From positions 1 to 27,080 of the IMG/VR virus record IMGVR_UViG_3300044673_000582: a stretch of DNA of 27,080 nt; one strand, 5' to 3'. The notes under the pieces were generated by a model. It was not told where the DNA came from. It ran no database searches and saw nothing but the letters and a program-made list of their open reading frames with translations. Made by a program: the position numbers and the translations under genes. The DNA is from a virus. Positions 16,401-24,437 of the stretch are shown here, one piece after another. Position 1 is the stretch's first letter. The number at the start of each line of letters is the position of its first letter.

Positions 16401-17282
16401 GTGTTCCCCTTCTACACCTGGCTCCGTCGCAATATCGCCAATCAAGTGGGCCAGATCGTCGCCGTGGAGAATTGGCCTTCAATGGCGCTTCCCCAAAAGC
16501 TCATACGAAGCTTCAAGGATACGTCGGTCGATATGGCGAAGATGCCCGGCTACATGAGGGAGGAGGGAGCTGTCCCCGTGGGGCGCGATGATGATGACAA
16601 CATAATCTTCATGTATCCCCAGCTTCCCATGAACGATCTCAATAAGCTCCCCTTCCGTTCAGGGTCCACGTTGAAGGAAACCCTCGGCAACAGCTTCGAT
16701 GCCTTCATGAACACGATGATCGATTCCGCGCATCCCTTTTTGAAAGCGGGATTATCCCTCTACGATTACGTGAACAAGGAGGATCGCGACAGGAGAAAAA
16801 AGGAGACCTCCGGCACCGCCGAAGACATGGCGCTTGCCGTCACTGATTCGGTGTTGCGGCTCTTCGGGGAGACGGCCACCGAGCGCGGAGAGAACGGAAG
16901 GCTCATGGTGGATTCCGATGTCCTAGAGGCGATCAGGGCGTTGGCCCCTCAAATCAGAACCATAGACCGCTTGCTTTCCGGTCCCATAAGTGCTACAAAA
17001 GTATTGTCACTCGATACTGAAGTATTGATCTCAGAAGTCGCGGCACGTGACACAAAGGCTGATAAAACAAGGGCTTTGTGGAACGCGCTCTCTTTTTATG
17101 CGGGCATACGTGGAACGAGCGTCGATGAGAACGAGGAACGCTACAGGCGGGCGCAAGGCATTTATTACAGCGCACTCGATGAGAAGAGCAAAGCCGAAAA
17201 GAAGTCTTCTAGGTACACGTCCAGGTCCTTGAAGAATCGAAAACAGATGGAAAAGACGTATAGGAGATTAAGGATTCTGTGA
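13449..17282 (+). CDS. Very large internal virion protein (T7 gp16-like position)
   Basis: 1277 aa, close to the size of T7 gp16 (1318 aa), and last in the ejection cluster. The sequence is mainly helical and charged. A segment at about 795-820 (FTHLWKTTVTSNPGFHLRNF) resembles the conserved NPGFHxRN region of large polyvalent phage virion proteins (the LPD38 type). I saw no clear lytic transglycosylase motif at the N-terminus, unlike T7 gp16. After ejection such proteins extend the tail across the cell envelope. The start overlaps the previous stop (TAATG) and its own stop overlaps the next GTG, so it is coupled on both sides. Confidence 0.72.
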   Translation: MPYKSIYGNRSSGISPETRAYVEWSKQKREEDEKRHTPLEWALNLLSIGNNITANTTENVMQSLQGKSIPFSEYVGDLFRSFTPEGEKSFRKVFWGDENEDGYKGMFGSGGVKGGSGSFGDKAFRWATGTLADIVLDPTNYVTFGATNAAKAAAGKAAELKMIARSANPIVDTKLFREGFDARYLSKLKDTGKSKEAIEYAQKWAKDGTFAREYSRYYKEALRKSKDELKADFLKSLDGKPYNPQGELVNSRVKGWADSYDASLGKRVDELAAKGDYSRYKGIKGAKTERGLSTIVGNESETLRKALIEKTKAKRAFLQENAEEIQRAASEAVHNKLRGEKDALSGITNPAIRDLFSGDKGLLSHLENSDLFSKVNLAEWENPLTGLDHAGESGFKLFRKELKTGTHEGFNNAAKQWDAFKASIGGKEIALGKKGTTYSDAWWSLMNNSVIGKTRRLLGFTNPYETMLKIKERDAAESMEYSIQKSVKGIQERLSEFSDEDKLEYVFLKSLKERIGQKEKYSGMDFKTFIRATAEKVKATTGQAIDVSDESLEALSRIDEEVSGVFKSLKESEDVWASLGYSNEIQELPDYLTFISQGGKPAPVGPGKKIGTNAQAFTKTKKKGLYRSITEQATALRDIVDMPDDQIAQLFKDNVTNTNLNLDEILASRAIQHYKLSKRVDMIESFKPFGMRIDEITVPNQHVDPFSLDHTKGEGFIAYTDESAESLKAAQKEGRVMQGNMASDEYAGLMGLESVDDPYFSGYLFDEGVASIIDRTIKFSSNDPDIQALQNVFSGFTHLWKTTVTSNPGFHLRNFYSNMVTLFQQHGLDAIDGDTAKDAAIATLSSLNGVKKAAEQLGLSEAVVRQALGKTYGSHTLGELTEYARKKGIISMTFGGRDTKEAVVDLLGTGKKGVLDTVGKVSRDVGSHIESFAKMDSFLIGAKKMVNKGGAITPTMLEYAKNESKKWFIDYEDLTAFEKDTMKKVFPFYTWLRRNIANQVGQIVAVENWPSMALPQKLIRSFKDTSVDMAKMPGYMREEGAVPVGRDDDDNIIFMYPQLPMNDLNKLPFRSGSTLKETLGNSFDAFMNTMIDSAHPFLKAGLSLYDYVNKEDRDRRKKETSGTAEDMALAVTDSVLRLFGETATERGENGRLMVDSDVLEAIRALAPQIRTIDRLLSGPISATKVLSLDTEVLISEVAARDTKADKTRALWNALSFYAGIRGTSVDENEERYRRAQGIYYSALDEKSKAEKKSSRYTSRSLKNRKQMEKTYRRLRIL

Positions 17283-18454
17283 GGACGGTATCGGATGTCG
17301 AAAGGATAAAAGCTTTGGAAGCCCAAAGGCGGCAGGAATCAGCCGTAACGGGGCTTCCACCTGGCTATATCTTTGGCCTTGAACTCTCAATCCGCAATAA
17401 TACACTCTTCCTCTCGCCCGGTGTGGCTTCCATTCGCGGCTCGCTCGTGACGGTGACGAAGGAACAAGTTATCTCTAGCGACTTCTGGATTGTTCCACGA
17501 AAGCCTTCCGCAAGCTATTTCGTCTATTTAAGCATCGCGGGGAAGATCACCGTGGAGCGCGTCGCCCCGGTGCTTGAGCCGGGACAGTACTACGACAGGA
17601 ATCCGGTGACAGGCTCGCGCTACATAGGCGGCTTGCAGACCAATGATGCCGGGCTTCTCATGCGCATAGTCGCCCGCGATCCAATCTACATCGGAGCTTC
17701 CACGACCTTCGAGGATGGCTACAACCCTGCGCAGAAATTGAACGCGACGGCAGGACGCTATGCGACCGCCGACGGAGAGCGATCGAAGCTTGAGATATTC
17801 CCCGATGGTGAACACGCGCTCAGGGTCCGGCGATGGGATGGTCTTTCATCCTCCTACAAGGATGTCCTCAAAGTCCTCGTGGACGGACAGCATGAAGGGG
17901 ATATCATCATTGGCCGCTATGATGCTGGCTTTGCGGGAGCCCAATGGGATGAGAGCGAATCAAGCCTGAAGGTTCGGGGAAAGATATTCGAGGAGAATGG
18001 GACTGCCTACCCCACTTCGGAAACGATAAGCCATTTCTTCTACGGCGAGCGCCCAATAGGTCCGTACGCCGTCGATGATTTCTGGGTATCCGATGGATCG
18101 ATATTCCGCGCCACCGTCGCCCGGGGGCTAGGGGAAGGGCTCGAAACGGATTGGCTCTGGTACATCAAGCCGAACATCGTTTCTGATATCCAGTCCACGA
18201 ACGGCGACAAGTTCCGTCCAGGGCAATCGGTATCGACGGTCCTCTCCGCGCGTGTCTTTCGGAACGGCCAGGAAGTCACCGACACCCTGCCTGATTCCGC
18301 ATTCAAATGGACTAGGAAATCGGTCATTCCCCAGAATCCCCCGTTCGATGACGGCACGTGGAACTACAACCACGCCTCAGGCTACAGGACGGTGGAAATC
18401 ACAACCGACAGCATATATGCCCGGGCAACCTATACGCTCGAAATACTAGAATAA
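17279..18454 (+). CDS. Tail appendage / fibre protein with C-terminal Ig-like domain
   Basis: 391 aa from GTG overlapping the previous TGA (GTGA). The N-terminal part has beta-strand character (PPGYIFGLELSIRNNTLFLS) typical of fibre or baseplate-like adaptor domains. The C-terminal about 90 residues (SVSTVLSARVFRNGQEVTD ... FKWTRKS) follow the pattern of bacterial Ig-like domains. The location right after the ejection genes is where T7 places its fibre gene. It probably links fibres to the tail or binds the host surface. No enzymatic motif. Confidence 0.6.
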   Translation: MRTVSDVERIKALEAQRRQESAVTGLPPGYIFGLELSIRNNTLFLSPGVASIRGSLVTVTKEQVISSDFWIVPRKPSASYFVYLSIAGKITVERVAPVLEPGQYYDRNPVTGSRYIGGLQTNDAGLLMRIVARDPIYIGASTTFEDGYNPAQKLNATAGRYATADGERSKLEIFPDGEHALRVRRWDGLSSSYKDVLKVLVDGQHEGDIIIGRYDAGFAGAQWDESESSLKVRGKIFEENGTAYPTSETISHFFYGERPIGPYAVDDFWVSDGSIFRATVARGLGEGLETDWLWYIKPNIVSDIQSTNGDKFRPGQSVSTVLSARVFRNGQEVTDTLPDSAFKWTRKSVIPQNPPFDDGTWNYNHASGYRTVEITTDSIYARATYTLEILE

Positions 18455-18464
18455 GGAGTACATC

Positions 18465-19811
18465 GTGGGTGTTGTTTCAACGAGCCAGTTTACCTTATAC
18501 GATCACAACGACGCAGCCCCGGTCACGGCATTTCTCTCGGCATCGAAAGGCCTTACCCAGGTCTATACCAAGGACGAGTCTTCGACCTCCTACGCCCCCG
18601 ACTACGCATCGACAGCCAACGTCCTCACGGCCTATGTCTACGTCAACGGCGTGAATGTCGCGGGGAGCCTCGCCAACAGAAAATGGGGGACCACGCTCGG
18701 CGCTTCCGACTTGGGCACGAATGTTTCGACGATCAACAAAGCGACGAACATTGATCCTGCGAGCCCCATTTATCAGATTTATTTCGAAGGCGACTACACC
18801 GATCCTGTCACGGGGCTCGTCACCCACGTGAACGCCACCGTTTCCCTCTCCTGCGTGAAATCAGGATCGAATGCGGTGTTCATCCAGGTCAACGGCCAGC
18901 TCGTCATCGAAAACGCAGCCTCGGGCGCGAAAAACAATGCGACCGTCAGCGCCGACCTCATGCGATCCGCTGGCGTGGACAATACGAACGTGACCTATAA
19001 ATGGTTCGTGACCCCTTTCGCCGCAGGAAATCAGCTCGACGCGAACCATGCGGACGTCATCGCTTCCAAATACAGCTTCAAGACAACGGCAGGAGGAGCC
19101 GCATCGATTCCCGCCGACGGCACCTGGGCTGACGTGAAATCCATCGTAATCCGCGAGGATGCCGTCACCGATATCGGCCTCTACATGGTCCAGGCGAAGG
19201 ACAACGACGGAAATATTTATACCGCCTATTTCCAGGTCTATGACGTTTCCGATCCCTACGATGTGAGAATCAACGCTTCGAACGGCAACGTCTTTCAGAA
19301 CGGAACCGGGACGAAAAACCTTGTTCCCGAAGTGTGGTATGGCGGCTCGAAGGTGGCCGACACCTCCGCATACACCTACCAGTGGCGACTGTACGACAAG
19401 AACGGCAAGAAATCCGGCTTCATCGATACGGCCAAGACCTCTGCGGCGAAAGCCATTTCCGCGCATACGACGGGTTCAGCCGCCGCATTCACAATTTCAG
19501 CCCTCGCGTCGGCTCCCATCGCGGGGGATGTCATTCGCGTCATCAGTGCTGACGGCCTTTCCATCGAATCCTTCGAAGTAGGCTCAGGGTCCACGACGAC
19601 GTCAGTAGTCATCAGGGCGGCGATCAACGGATTCTCGACGAACTACCCCACGGCTTCGCAGTACGTAGGCGGAAAGCTCTGGATGTACACGGGAACCGGC
19701 GCGACCGCAGGGGAAAAGAGTACGACGGGAACCGCCGCGTGCGCTGTCACCGGGGATGATATCGACGGCATGGGCGTCGTCTATGTGGACGCCAACAACC
19801 CCAACTACTAA
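18465..19811 (+). CDS. Tail fibre / surface protein with Ig-like repeats
   Basis: 448 aa from GTG with AAGGAG 7 bases upstream. Ser/Thr/Ala-rich, beta-rich, no signal peptide. Several segments share an Ig-like pattern (AYVYVNGVNVAG; VFIQVNGQLVIENAASG followed by VTYKWFV; VWYGGSKVADTSAYTYQWRL). The N-terminus MGVVSTSQFTLYDHND resembles that of the next gene (MGIVACGKETLYDSND), suggesting a common virion-attachment element. Likely an accessory fibre or decoration that binds sugars or proteins on the host. Confidence 0.65.
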   Translation: MGVVSTSQFTLYDHNDAAPVTAFLSASKGLTQVYTKDESSTSYAPDYASTANVLTAYVYVNGVNVAGSLANRKWGTTLGASDLGTNVSTINKATNIDPASPIYQIYFEGDYTDPVTGLVTHVNATVSLSCVKSGSNAVFIQVNGQLVIENAASGAKNNATVSADLMRSAGVDNTNVTYKWFVTPFAAGNQLDANHADVIASKYSFKTTAGGAASIPADGTWADVKSIVIREDAVTDIGLYMVQAKDNDGNIYTAYFQVYDVSDPYDVRINASNGNVFQNGTGTKNLVPEVWYGGSKVADTSAYTYQWRLYDKNGKKSGFIDTAKTSAAKAISAHTTGSAAAFTISALASAPIAGDVIRVISADGLSIESFEVGSGSTTTSVVIRAAINGFSTNYPTASQYVGGKLWMYTGTGATAGEKSTTGTAACAVTGDDIDGMGVVYVDANNPNY

Positions 19812-19819
19812 GGCGTTCG

Positions 19820-22009
19820 ATGGGTATAGTCGCGTGCGGGAAAGAGACGTTATACGATTCCAATGACTCTCCTATAGCCTCTCTTTCCCTTGATAGGTGT
19901 ACCCTCCCCGCCGATGCCGCAGGCACCGTCACAAGCTACGTAGGAGCGGTCTCCACGATAAGCATCCTCTTGTCCGGGGTCGATGACTCAAGCGCATGGT
20001 CCGTCACTTGCGCGGCCTCAGGGCTTTCAGGGTCCTTGTCCGGGAAGACCTATACCGTTGCCTCAATGAGCGCCGAATCCGGTTATGTCGATTTCACGGC
20101 CAAGAAAGCAGGGTATGCCGATCTTATTAAGCGCTTCCATGTCGGGAAAGTGCGGCAAGGCGCTACGGGAAGTCCTGGAAACCCTGGAAGCCCAGGTGCG
20201 CCCGGTTCGAGCGCATGGTACGCATACCACGACAATCCTCCAATCACTCAGCCAGCAACGCCGACGGGCAATGGAACCGATAACGGCTGGCACGAAACAC
20301 TTTCCTCTGCCTCCATTTGGATTTCCACAAAACAAGCGGTAACGCGCGACGGCGCTGGAACCTGGAACCCGCCTGTCCTCATCGCTTCGGTATCGCTTAC
20401 GCCCTTTTACGCTCCCAAGTACCTTGGCATAGGACAGCTTTCCAATGTGGCAACGGCGGCATTCTCTCACTTCCTTGTCTCGTCAAGCGGCGTAGTGACA
20501 GCGGATGGAAACCGTACACCGAATGCAGGCGACTGGATGTACAACAATGCGGATACGCCGTCACGCACCTACTACCGATGGTCCGGGACCGCCTGGGAAA
20601 CTTCAGCCATCACCTCCTGGCATAGGGCGGCAGGAGTGGAGGATATCTTGCGTCTATTGAAAGGCGGCGCGATAGCTCCTGATGGAATCGCCTACATCGA
20701 GGCGCTTTTAGGGAGCCAGGCTTTCTTTGATTCGCTTTCGGCCAAGGCTCTTTATTCCCTAGCAACCGTGAGCGACGGAAGCCCCGTATCCTCCTTCGTG
20801 TTGAATGACGGCAGGATAATCCTGCGCAATTCGGCGGGGGTGATCGTATTCGCCTTTGATCCGAACACAGGGCTGACACTCAAAGGCGATATCTCAGGCT
20901 TCAACGGCACCTTTTTCGGAGAACTGTATTCCGAGCAATTCAGAACCCATCAAGCCGCCGTTGGAACGACGATCGCTTTTTCCCCCACCTACATCGCATG
21001 GATTCTGGAAAACAATGATTCTTCGCTTCCCATAGCCGGGACCACCTATGCCGCAACAGGCACCTTTAACGGCAAAGCGGTGGCATCGGTGTATTTAGGC
21101 ATGGATGCTGGCGGCAACTATCGCCTTCTTATAACCAATCAGGATGCGACTACCCTCTCGTTACCGTATTCTGCTCCATTGCCTCCGGGTGCGAAGACTA
21201 TTCGCCCTATACATATCTATGAGTATAGCGGATCGTTTTCCTTCAACGACGGGACGGCAAAGACGTTCGCCCCGCCAAAAACAATCTATGACAATGCCGC
21301 AGTCTTCGCGCAGTTTTCAGCGGTCCCGACAGGACTTACCCTTCTTGCAGCCGGCAGTACGCTCGTACATCCGTGGGATGGCACTTTTTCAATAACGAAA
21401 ATCTCGAAAAGCGCCTCTGATATCGTGATCTTCACGAACTCAAGTAGATCGTTCAACTTTAGTAGTTCAGGTTATGGCAATGATTTTACATCGATAAAAA
21501 TGACGCTTGCCGCCGCTGGCGCAGGCGCGGATACAACGAACCTCTACCCACAGGCGAACAACACCTATGATATCGGACTGTCCTCGAACAAATACCGATA
21601 CGGCTATTTTGGCGCTTGTTACGGCGCTGTCGGCAATGACTTTGCCGACGCTCTTGATCTTCCCACAGAGAAAATAAAACCAGGGCTTGTGGCTTCCATT
21701 AAGGATGGAGAAATCGCCCTCGCTCGAAAAAGGAATGACCGCACCGCGCTTGGCATCGTATCGGACACCTATTCATTTCGCGCAGGCGTCGTGGAACACG
21801 GCGCTCCTATCGCGGTCGCAGGCTATGTTCTCGCCCACGTCGCAAAGGTGTATGCGCCGGGGACGAAGCTTACCGTGGCGAAAAATGGCCGCCTTACTAG
21901 GGCAATGCCGTGGGAACGAACGCTCGCCCTCTATATTCGAAAACCCCAAGGTGATGAATGGAATAGCGTCAGCGTGAATGGACGCGCAATAGTGAAGGTT
22001 ATGCGCTAA
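19820..22009 (+). CDS. Tail fibre, collagen-like linker and fibre C-terminus
   Basis: 729 aa. Opens with the N-terminal motif shared with the preceding gene. Residues 114-131 form six Gly-X-Y triplets (GATGSPGNPGSPGAPGSS), a short collagen-like trimer segment, followed by a domain typical after such linkers (SAWYAYHDN ... GTWNPPV). The middle (about 280-360) is helical then beta (ALYSLATVSDGSPVSSFVLN). Near residue 575 the motif YPQANNTYDIGLSSNKYRYG is the common fibre-end pattern, and the C-terminal 110 residues (GLVASIKDGEIALARKRND, GIVSDTYSFRAG) resemble tail-fibre C-terminal folding or autocleaving domains. Probably the main receptor-binding fibre. Confidence 0.75.
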   Translation: MGIVACGKETLYDSNDSPIASLSLDRCTLPADAAGTVTSYVGAVSTISILLSGVDDSSAWSVTCAASGLSGSLSGKTYTVASMSAESGYVDFTAKKAGYADLIKRFHVGKVRQGATGSPGNPGSPGAPGSSAWYAYHDNPPITQPATPTGNGTDNGWHETLSSASIWISTKQAVTRDGAGTWNPPVLIASVSLTPFYAPKYLGIGQLSNVATAAFSHFLVSSSGVVTADGNRTPNAGDWMYNNADTPSRTYYRWSGTAWETSAITSWHRAAGVEDILRLLKGGAIAPDGIAYIEALLGSQAFFDSLSAKALYSLATVSDGSPVSSFVLNDGRIILRNSAGVIVFAFDPNTGLTLKGDISGFNGTFFGELYSEQFRTHQAAVGTTIAFSPTYIAWILENNDSSLPIAGTTYAATGTFNGKAVASVYLGMDAGGNYRLLITNQDATTLSLPYSAPLPPGAKTIRPIHIYEYSGSFSFNDGTAKTFAPPKTIYDNAAVFAQFSAVPTGLTLLAAGSTLVHPWDGTFSITKISKSASDIVIFTNSSRSFNFSSSGYGNDFTSIKMTLAAAGAGADTTNLYPQANNTYDIGLSSNKYRYGYFGACYGAVGNDFADALDLPTEKIKPGLVASIKDGEIALARKRNDRTALGIVSDTYSFRAGVVEHGAPIAVAGYVLAHVAKVYAPGTKLTVAKNGRLTRAMPWERTLALYIRKPQGDEWNSVSVNGRAIVKVMR

Positions 22010-22536
22010 TGTCCGACGAAATTCTCGTGACCAACTCCGGTTTCGCTATGGTAAGCGGCTGGCAATACTACAACTCTTCCCGCATTACTCTCACAGGGAC
22101 AGACAGTCGCTATATGAATGGGCATCAATGCAAAGCCCAGGCACAAATCTACGATACAATTTTTACCGACAACAACCTCTACATGTACATCGACTACGCG
22201 ATTGTGGATAACGGCGGGTGGTCGAATAGCAATAACGTGGCATGGGAAGCGGTCAATGGAACCGCCGCAAGATCGATAACATGCCTGACAAGCCATGCAG
22301 GCTATGTCAGGTGGCGCGTCCGGTGGGAAGCGTATGGTGGAGACGGTAAAACCTACCTCGATTATTCCGCGATGCTTACTCACTCGGCATACTACGTAGA
22401 ATCCACTTCACCCGGTAGCACGAGAGGGAAATTGCTCTATCACCTCGCTGCCTGGAATTTCACCTCCGGCTTTCCAACGTTACAGCTCAATCACGGGACT
22501 CTGCTCAATACCACGTGTGGAATACTGGCAATCTAA
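22009..22536 (+). CDS. Hypothetical tail-tip / fibre-associated protein
   Basis: 175 aa starting at a TAATG overlap with the fibre gene. Rich in Tyr, Trp, Ser, Asn and Gly, as in sugar-binding or receptor-binding beta proteins; no charged coiled coil, no membrane segment and no recognised motif. Being coupled to the fibre gene, it could be a fibre-tip or fibre-assembly protein. Confidence 0.7.
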   Translation: MSDEILVTNSGFAMVSGWQYYNSSRITLTGTDSRYMNGHQCKAQAQIYDTIFTDNNLYMYIDYAIVDNGGWSNSNNVAWEAVNGTAARSITCLTSHAGYVRWRVRWEAYGGDGKTYLDYSAMLTHSAYYVESTSPGSTRGKLLYHLAAWNFTSGFPTLQLNHGTLLNTTCGILAI

Positions 22537-22548
22537 AAGGAGAACGAT

Positions 22549-22992
22549 ATGGGACTATTCGCTGATATAAACGGGGCGTTCACCTCGACGAAAGTTGCGA
22601 TGAACAATGTGTACCTGCGGATCAACCAGGTGAACGTCTATCCGAAATACGGCGTTATTAAAATCGCTGTCTCTGGCTACCTCAACAAGGAGTCCGGCCA
22701 GCTCTTGCGGAATCCAGAGTACGAGATGGCGCGGTACGTCGATACGGTGTACCAGACCACAGGGATGAGTATCACGAATGACGCAAGAATCACGATGGGA
22801 TATATGGTGAACCGGGATGAGATGATCCCCCCGCAAGCCCCCGACGAACCTCTCCCCATATTCCGAGATATCTACACGATCAAGATGACGGAAGCGAACG
22901 CTCAGGCAATGACGGTGGAATCCCTCTACCCCATTCTCTACAACGCACTTAAGGCCGATCCGCGCTTGAATAACGTCAGGGACGATATATAG
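22549..22992 (+). CDS. Hypothetical protein between fibre and lysis genes
   Basis: 147 aa with a strong AAAAGGAG site. Mixed alpha/beta, soluble (VYLRINQVNVYPKYGVIKIA at the N-terminus; NALKADPRLNNVRDD at the C-terminus). No motif recognised. Its context makes a minor tail protein or assembly factor most likely. Confidence 0.75.
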   Translation: MGLFADINGAFTSTKVAMNNVYLRINQVNVYPKYGVIKIAVSGYLNKESGQLLRNPEYEMARYVDTVYQTTGMSITNDARITMGYMVNRDEMIPPQAPDEPLPIFRDIYTIKMTEANAQAMTVESLYPILYNALKADPRLNNVRDDI

Positions 22993-23000
22993 GAATTCGC

Positions 23001-23291
23001 ATGAGCCTAAACCTCTCGACAATACTTGCCGTCACTTCCCTCCTCGGGACGCTCATCGTCATCGATAGATTCAGGATCGATAAAAGGACAGCCGCCGTGA
23101 ATGACGGAAGAAAAGAACAGGTCAATGCCCAGGTACACGAGGACATCATCGACCTAAAGAAGCGGGTGAACATCCTCGAAGAAAGGTTCAACCAGAACAA
23201 TATCGACTTGGCCGAGATAAAGCGGGACATGAAGTATGTCTTGGAAGGCCTTGGCAAGATCGAAAAGAAACTCGACCGGGAGTGCGCATGA
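23001..23291 (+). CDS. Single-TM coiled-coil protein of the lysis module
   Basis: 96 aa. One N-terminal membrane segment (residues about 6-21, LSTILAVTSLLGTLIVID) followed by a highly charged helical coiled coil with heptad spacing (IIDLKKRVNILEERFNQNNI). This resembles XhlA-like or holin-accessory proteins, although the membrane segment is N-terminal here. It directly precedes the endolysin, whose ATG overlaps its stop (ATGA, 23288-23291). It may help regulate membrane permeabilisation. Confidence 0.7.
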   Translation: MSLNLSTILAVTSLLGTLIVIDRFRIDKRTAAVNDGRKEQVNAQVHEDIIDLKKRVNILEERFNQNNIDLAEIKRDMKYVLEGLGKIEKKLDRECA

Positions 23292-23773
23292 GCCGATCGC
23301 TTGCCGACCTGAAGGAGCCTTTTCGTTCGAAGGCGGTTCTCTTCCTCGATGCCCTCAATGCCGATCCCCGGCTAAAGGATCTGGGTGTAGCGTGCTTCCT
23401 CATCGTGGAAACCTTGCGGGAGATCGATGTACAGCTCGCCTATGCTTCCCGACTCATGGCGAAATACGCCGCGACCGAGTACCGCATCATGGCGGTTGAT
23501 TTCGTGAAAGCCATGTATCACCGCGCAGGGCTCTACGCGATAAGCGAGAAGGAAGCCCTCATCCCGAACACCTGGACACTGAAAAGTAGGCATCTGGAAG
23601 GTTTCGCCCTCGATGTTGCTCCCTCCGTGGATGGGAAGAATTACTGGTGGGCTCCCCCCTCTTGGCCGGGTTGGGAGATCATGGCTGAGATTGCCGTAAA
23701 GCACGGTATCGAGCCGGGTTCACGGTGGAAGGGGAAAAAGGATTGTCCTCACTTTGAAGAGAGGGCGGCATGA
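23288..23773 (+). CDS. Endolysin, M15-type (D-Ala-D-Ala / L-Ala-D-Glu) peptidase
   Basis: 161 aa from ATG 23288 (a GTG at 23282 would add two residues). It cuts peptide stems of peptidoglycan at the end of infection. The zinc-site motif SRHLEGFALD (S100-D109, with H102 and D109) and the second motif DCPHFE (152-157, with H155 and E157) match the peptidase M15/VanY-like phage lysins such as the T5 enzyme. No signal peptide is seen, so release depends on a holin. There is no separate cell-wall-binding domain, as usual for phages of diderm hosts. The stop overlaps the next start (ATGA). Confidence 0.9.
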   Translation: MSRSLADLKEPFRSKAVLFLDALNADPRLKDLGVACFLIVETLREIDVQLAYASRLMAKYAATEYRIMAVDFVKAMYHRAGLYAISEKEALIPNTWTLKSRHLEGFALDVAPSVDGKNYWWAPPSWPGWEIMAEIAVKHGIEPGSRWKGKKDCPHFEERAA

Positions 23774-24006
23774 AATCGGTTAAGAAGTCGGAGTCATGGA
23801 GAACAGGGATCACCATCCTTACGGGGCTCTACCTTGTGACGCTTGCTGTCGCCCCATCGATCCTCGAAGTCGTGGGCGGTCCGATTGTGTACGCCATCAG
23901 CTTTGCCACCGTTGGGTATATCGGCGGGAATGTGGCTGACAATGCCGTGAAAGGGCGGTTCTATCGCTCGGAACTAGATGAGGGGTCGGGATGTGTCGAA
24001 AGGTAG
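23770..24006 (+). CDS. Putative holin
   Basis: 78 aa with two hydrophobic segments (about residues 13-30 and 36-57), a basic N-terminus (KSVKKSESWR) and a short charged C-terminus. Small size, two membrane helices and location directly after the endolysin support a holin that forms the lesion in the inner membrane. Translation is coupled to the endolysin (ATGA). Its last 29 bases also encode, in the other two forward frames, the starts of both spanin-like genes. Confidence 0.7.
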   Translation: MKSVKKSESWRTGITILTGLYLVTLAVAPSILEVVGGPIVYAISFATVGYIGGNVADNAVKGRFYRSELDEGSGCVER

Positions 24007-24343
24007 TATCCGTAGCTATGCTCTTGCTTGCCTCTTTGGCTTCCTGCTGGGGGGAGGCGCGACCGTCGGTTTCTACCGATCAACGCTCAAGTATCAACAA
24101 GCTGCTTTCGCAACCACCCTCGACGCTCTGGCAGAAAGCCGACGAATCGCTGACAATTATCGAAGAGAGCTTGATAGCACAAGGCGAGCCAGTGGAGAGC
24201 TTGTCAGTGAGCTTGCCCGAACTCTACCAGAAATCTCAAGAATTAAAGGAGAGCGTGAACGCGCTCTCGCAGCGGTTCGGGTCCTTAGAGGAGTATTTGA
24301 CCAGCTTAGGCAACAATTTGACCCAAGCTATCCTGACAGCTAA
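23978..24343 (+). CDS. Inner-membrane spanin candidate (Rz-like)
   Basis: 121 aa. An N-terminal anchor (residues about 14-32, YALACLFGFLLGGGATVGF) precedes a charged periplasmic helix (ALAESRRIADNYRRELDSTR and on to about residue 110), the plan of Rz-type i-spanins, which join the two membranes in the last step of lysis. The start is an ATG within the holin end; a GGAA lies 4 bases upstream, so initiation may depend on coupling. Codon choice looks ordinary in this frame and in the overlapping one. See the next entry for the nested lipoprotein gene. Confidence 0.62.
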   Translation: MRGRDVSKGSIRSYALACLFGFLLGGGATVGFYRSTLKYQQAAFATTLDALAESRRIADNYRRELDSTRRASGELVSELARTLPEISRIKGERERALAAVRVLRGVFDQLRQQFDPSYPDS

Positions 24344-24437
24344 AGCTTCGAAAGCAGAGTTGATAACCTGGAAGATACTTGCCATCGCTAGCGTATGTGT
24401 GACGATCACGATAGCGTATATCCGATTTGATCATTGA
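23991..24437 (+). CDS. Spanin lipoprotein candidate with C-terminal TM (o- or u-spanin)
   Basis: 148 aa, overlapping the Rz-like gene over 353 bases in another frame. It has a basic start, a hydrophobic signal and a lipobox LASC with C19, so it should be lipid-modified and sent to the outer membrane. A helical periplasmic part follows (about 25-120), and residues about 127-143 (WKILAIASVCVTITIAYI) form a C-terminal membrane segment. Lipid anchor plus C-terminal TM is the plan of the single-protein u-spanin of phage T1 (gp11), while a nested lipoprotein is the plan of lambda Rz1. AGGGG lies 5 bases ahead of the ATG. Confidence 0.68.
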   Translation: MCRKVVSVAMLLLASLASCWGEARPSVSTDQRSSINKLLSQPPSTLWQKADESLTIIEESLIAQGEPVESLSVSLPELYQKSQELKESVNALSQRFGSLEEYLTSLGNNLTQAILTAKASKAELITWKILAIASVCVTITIAYIRFDH

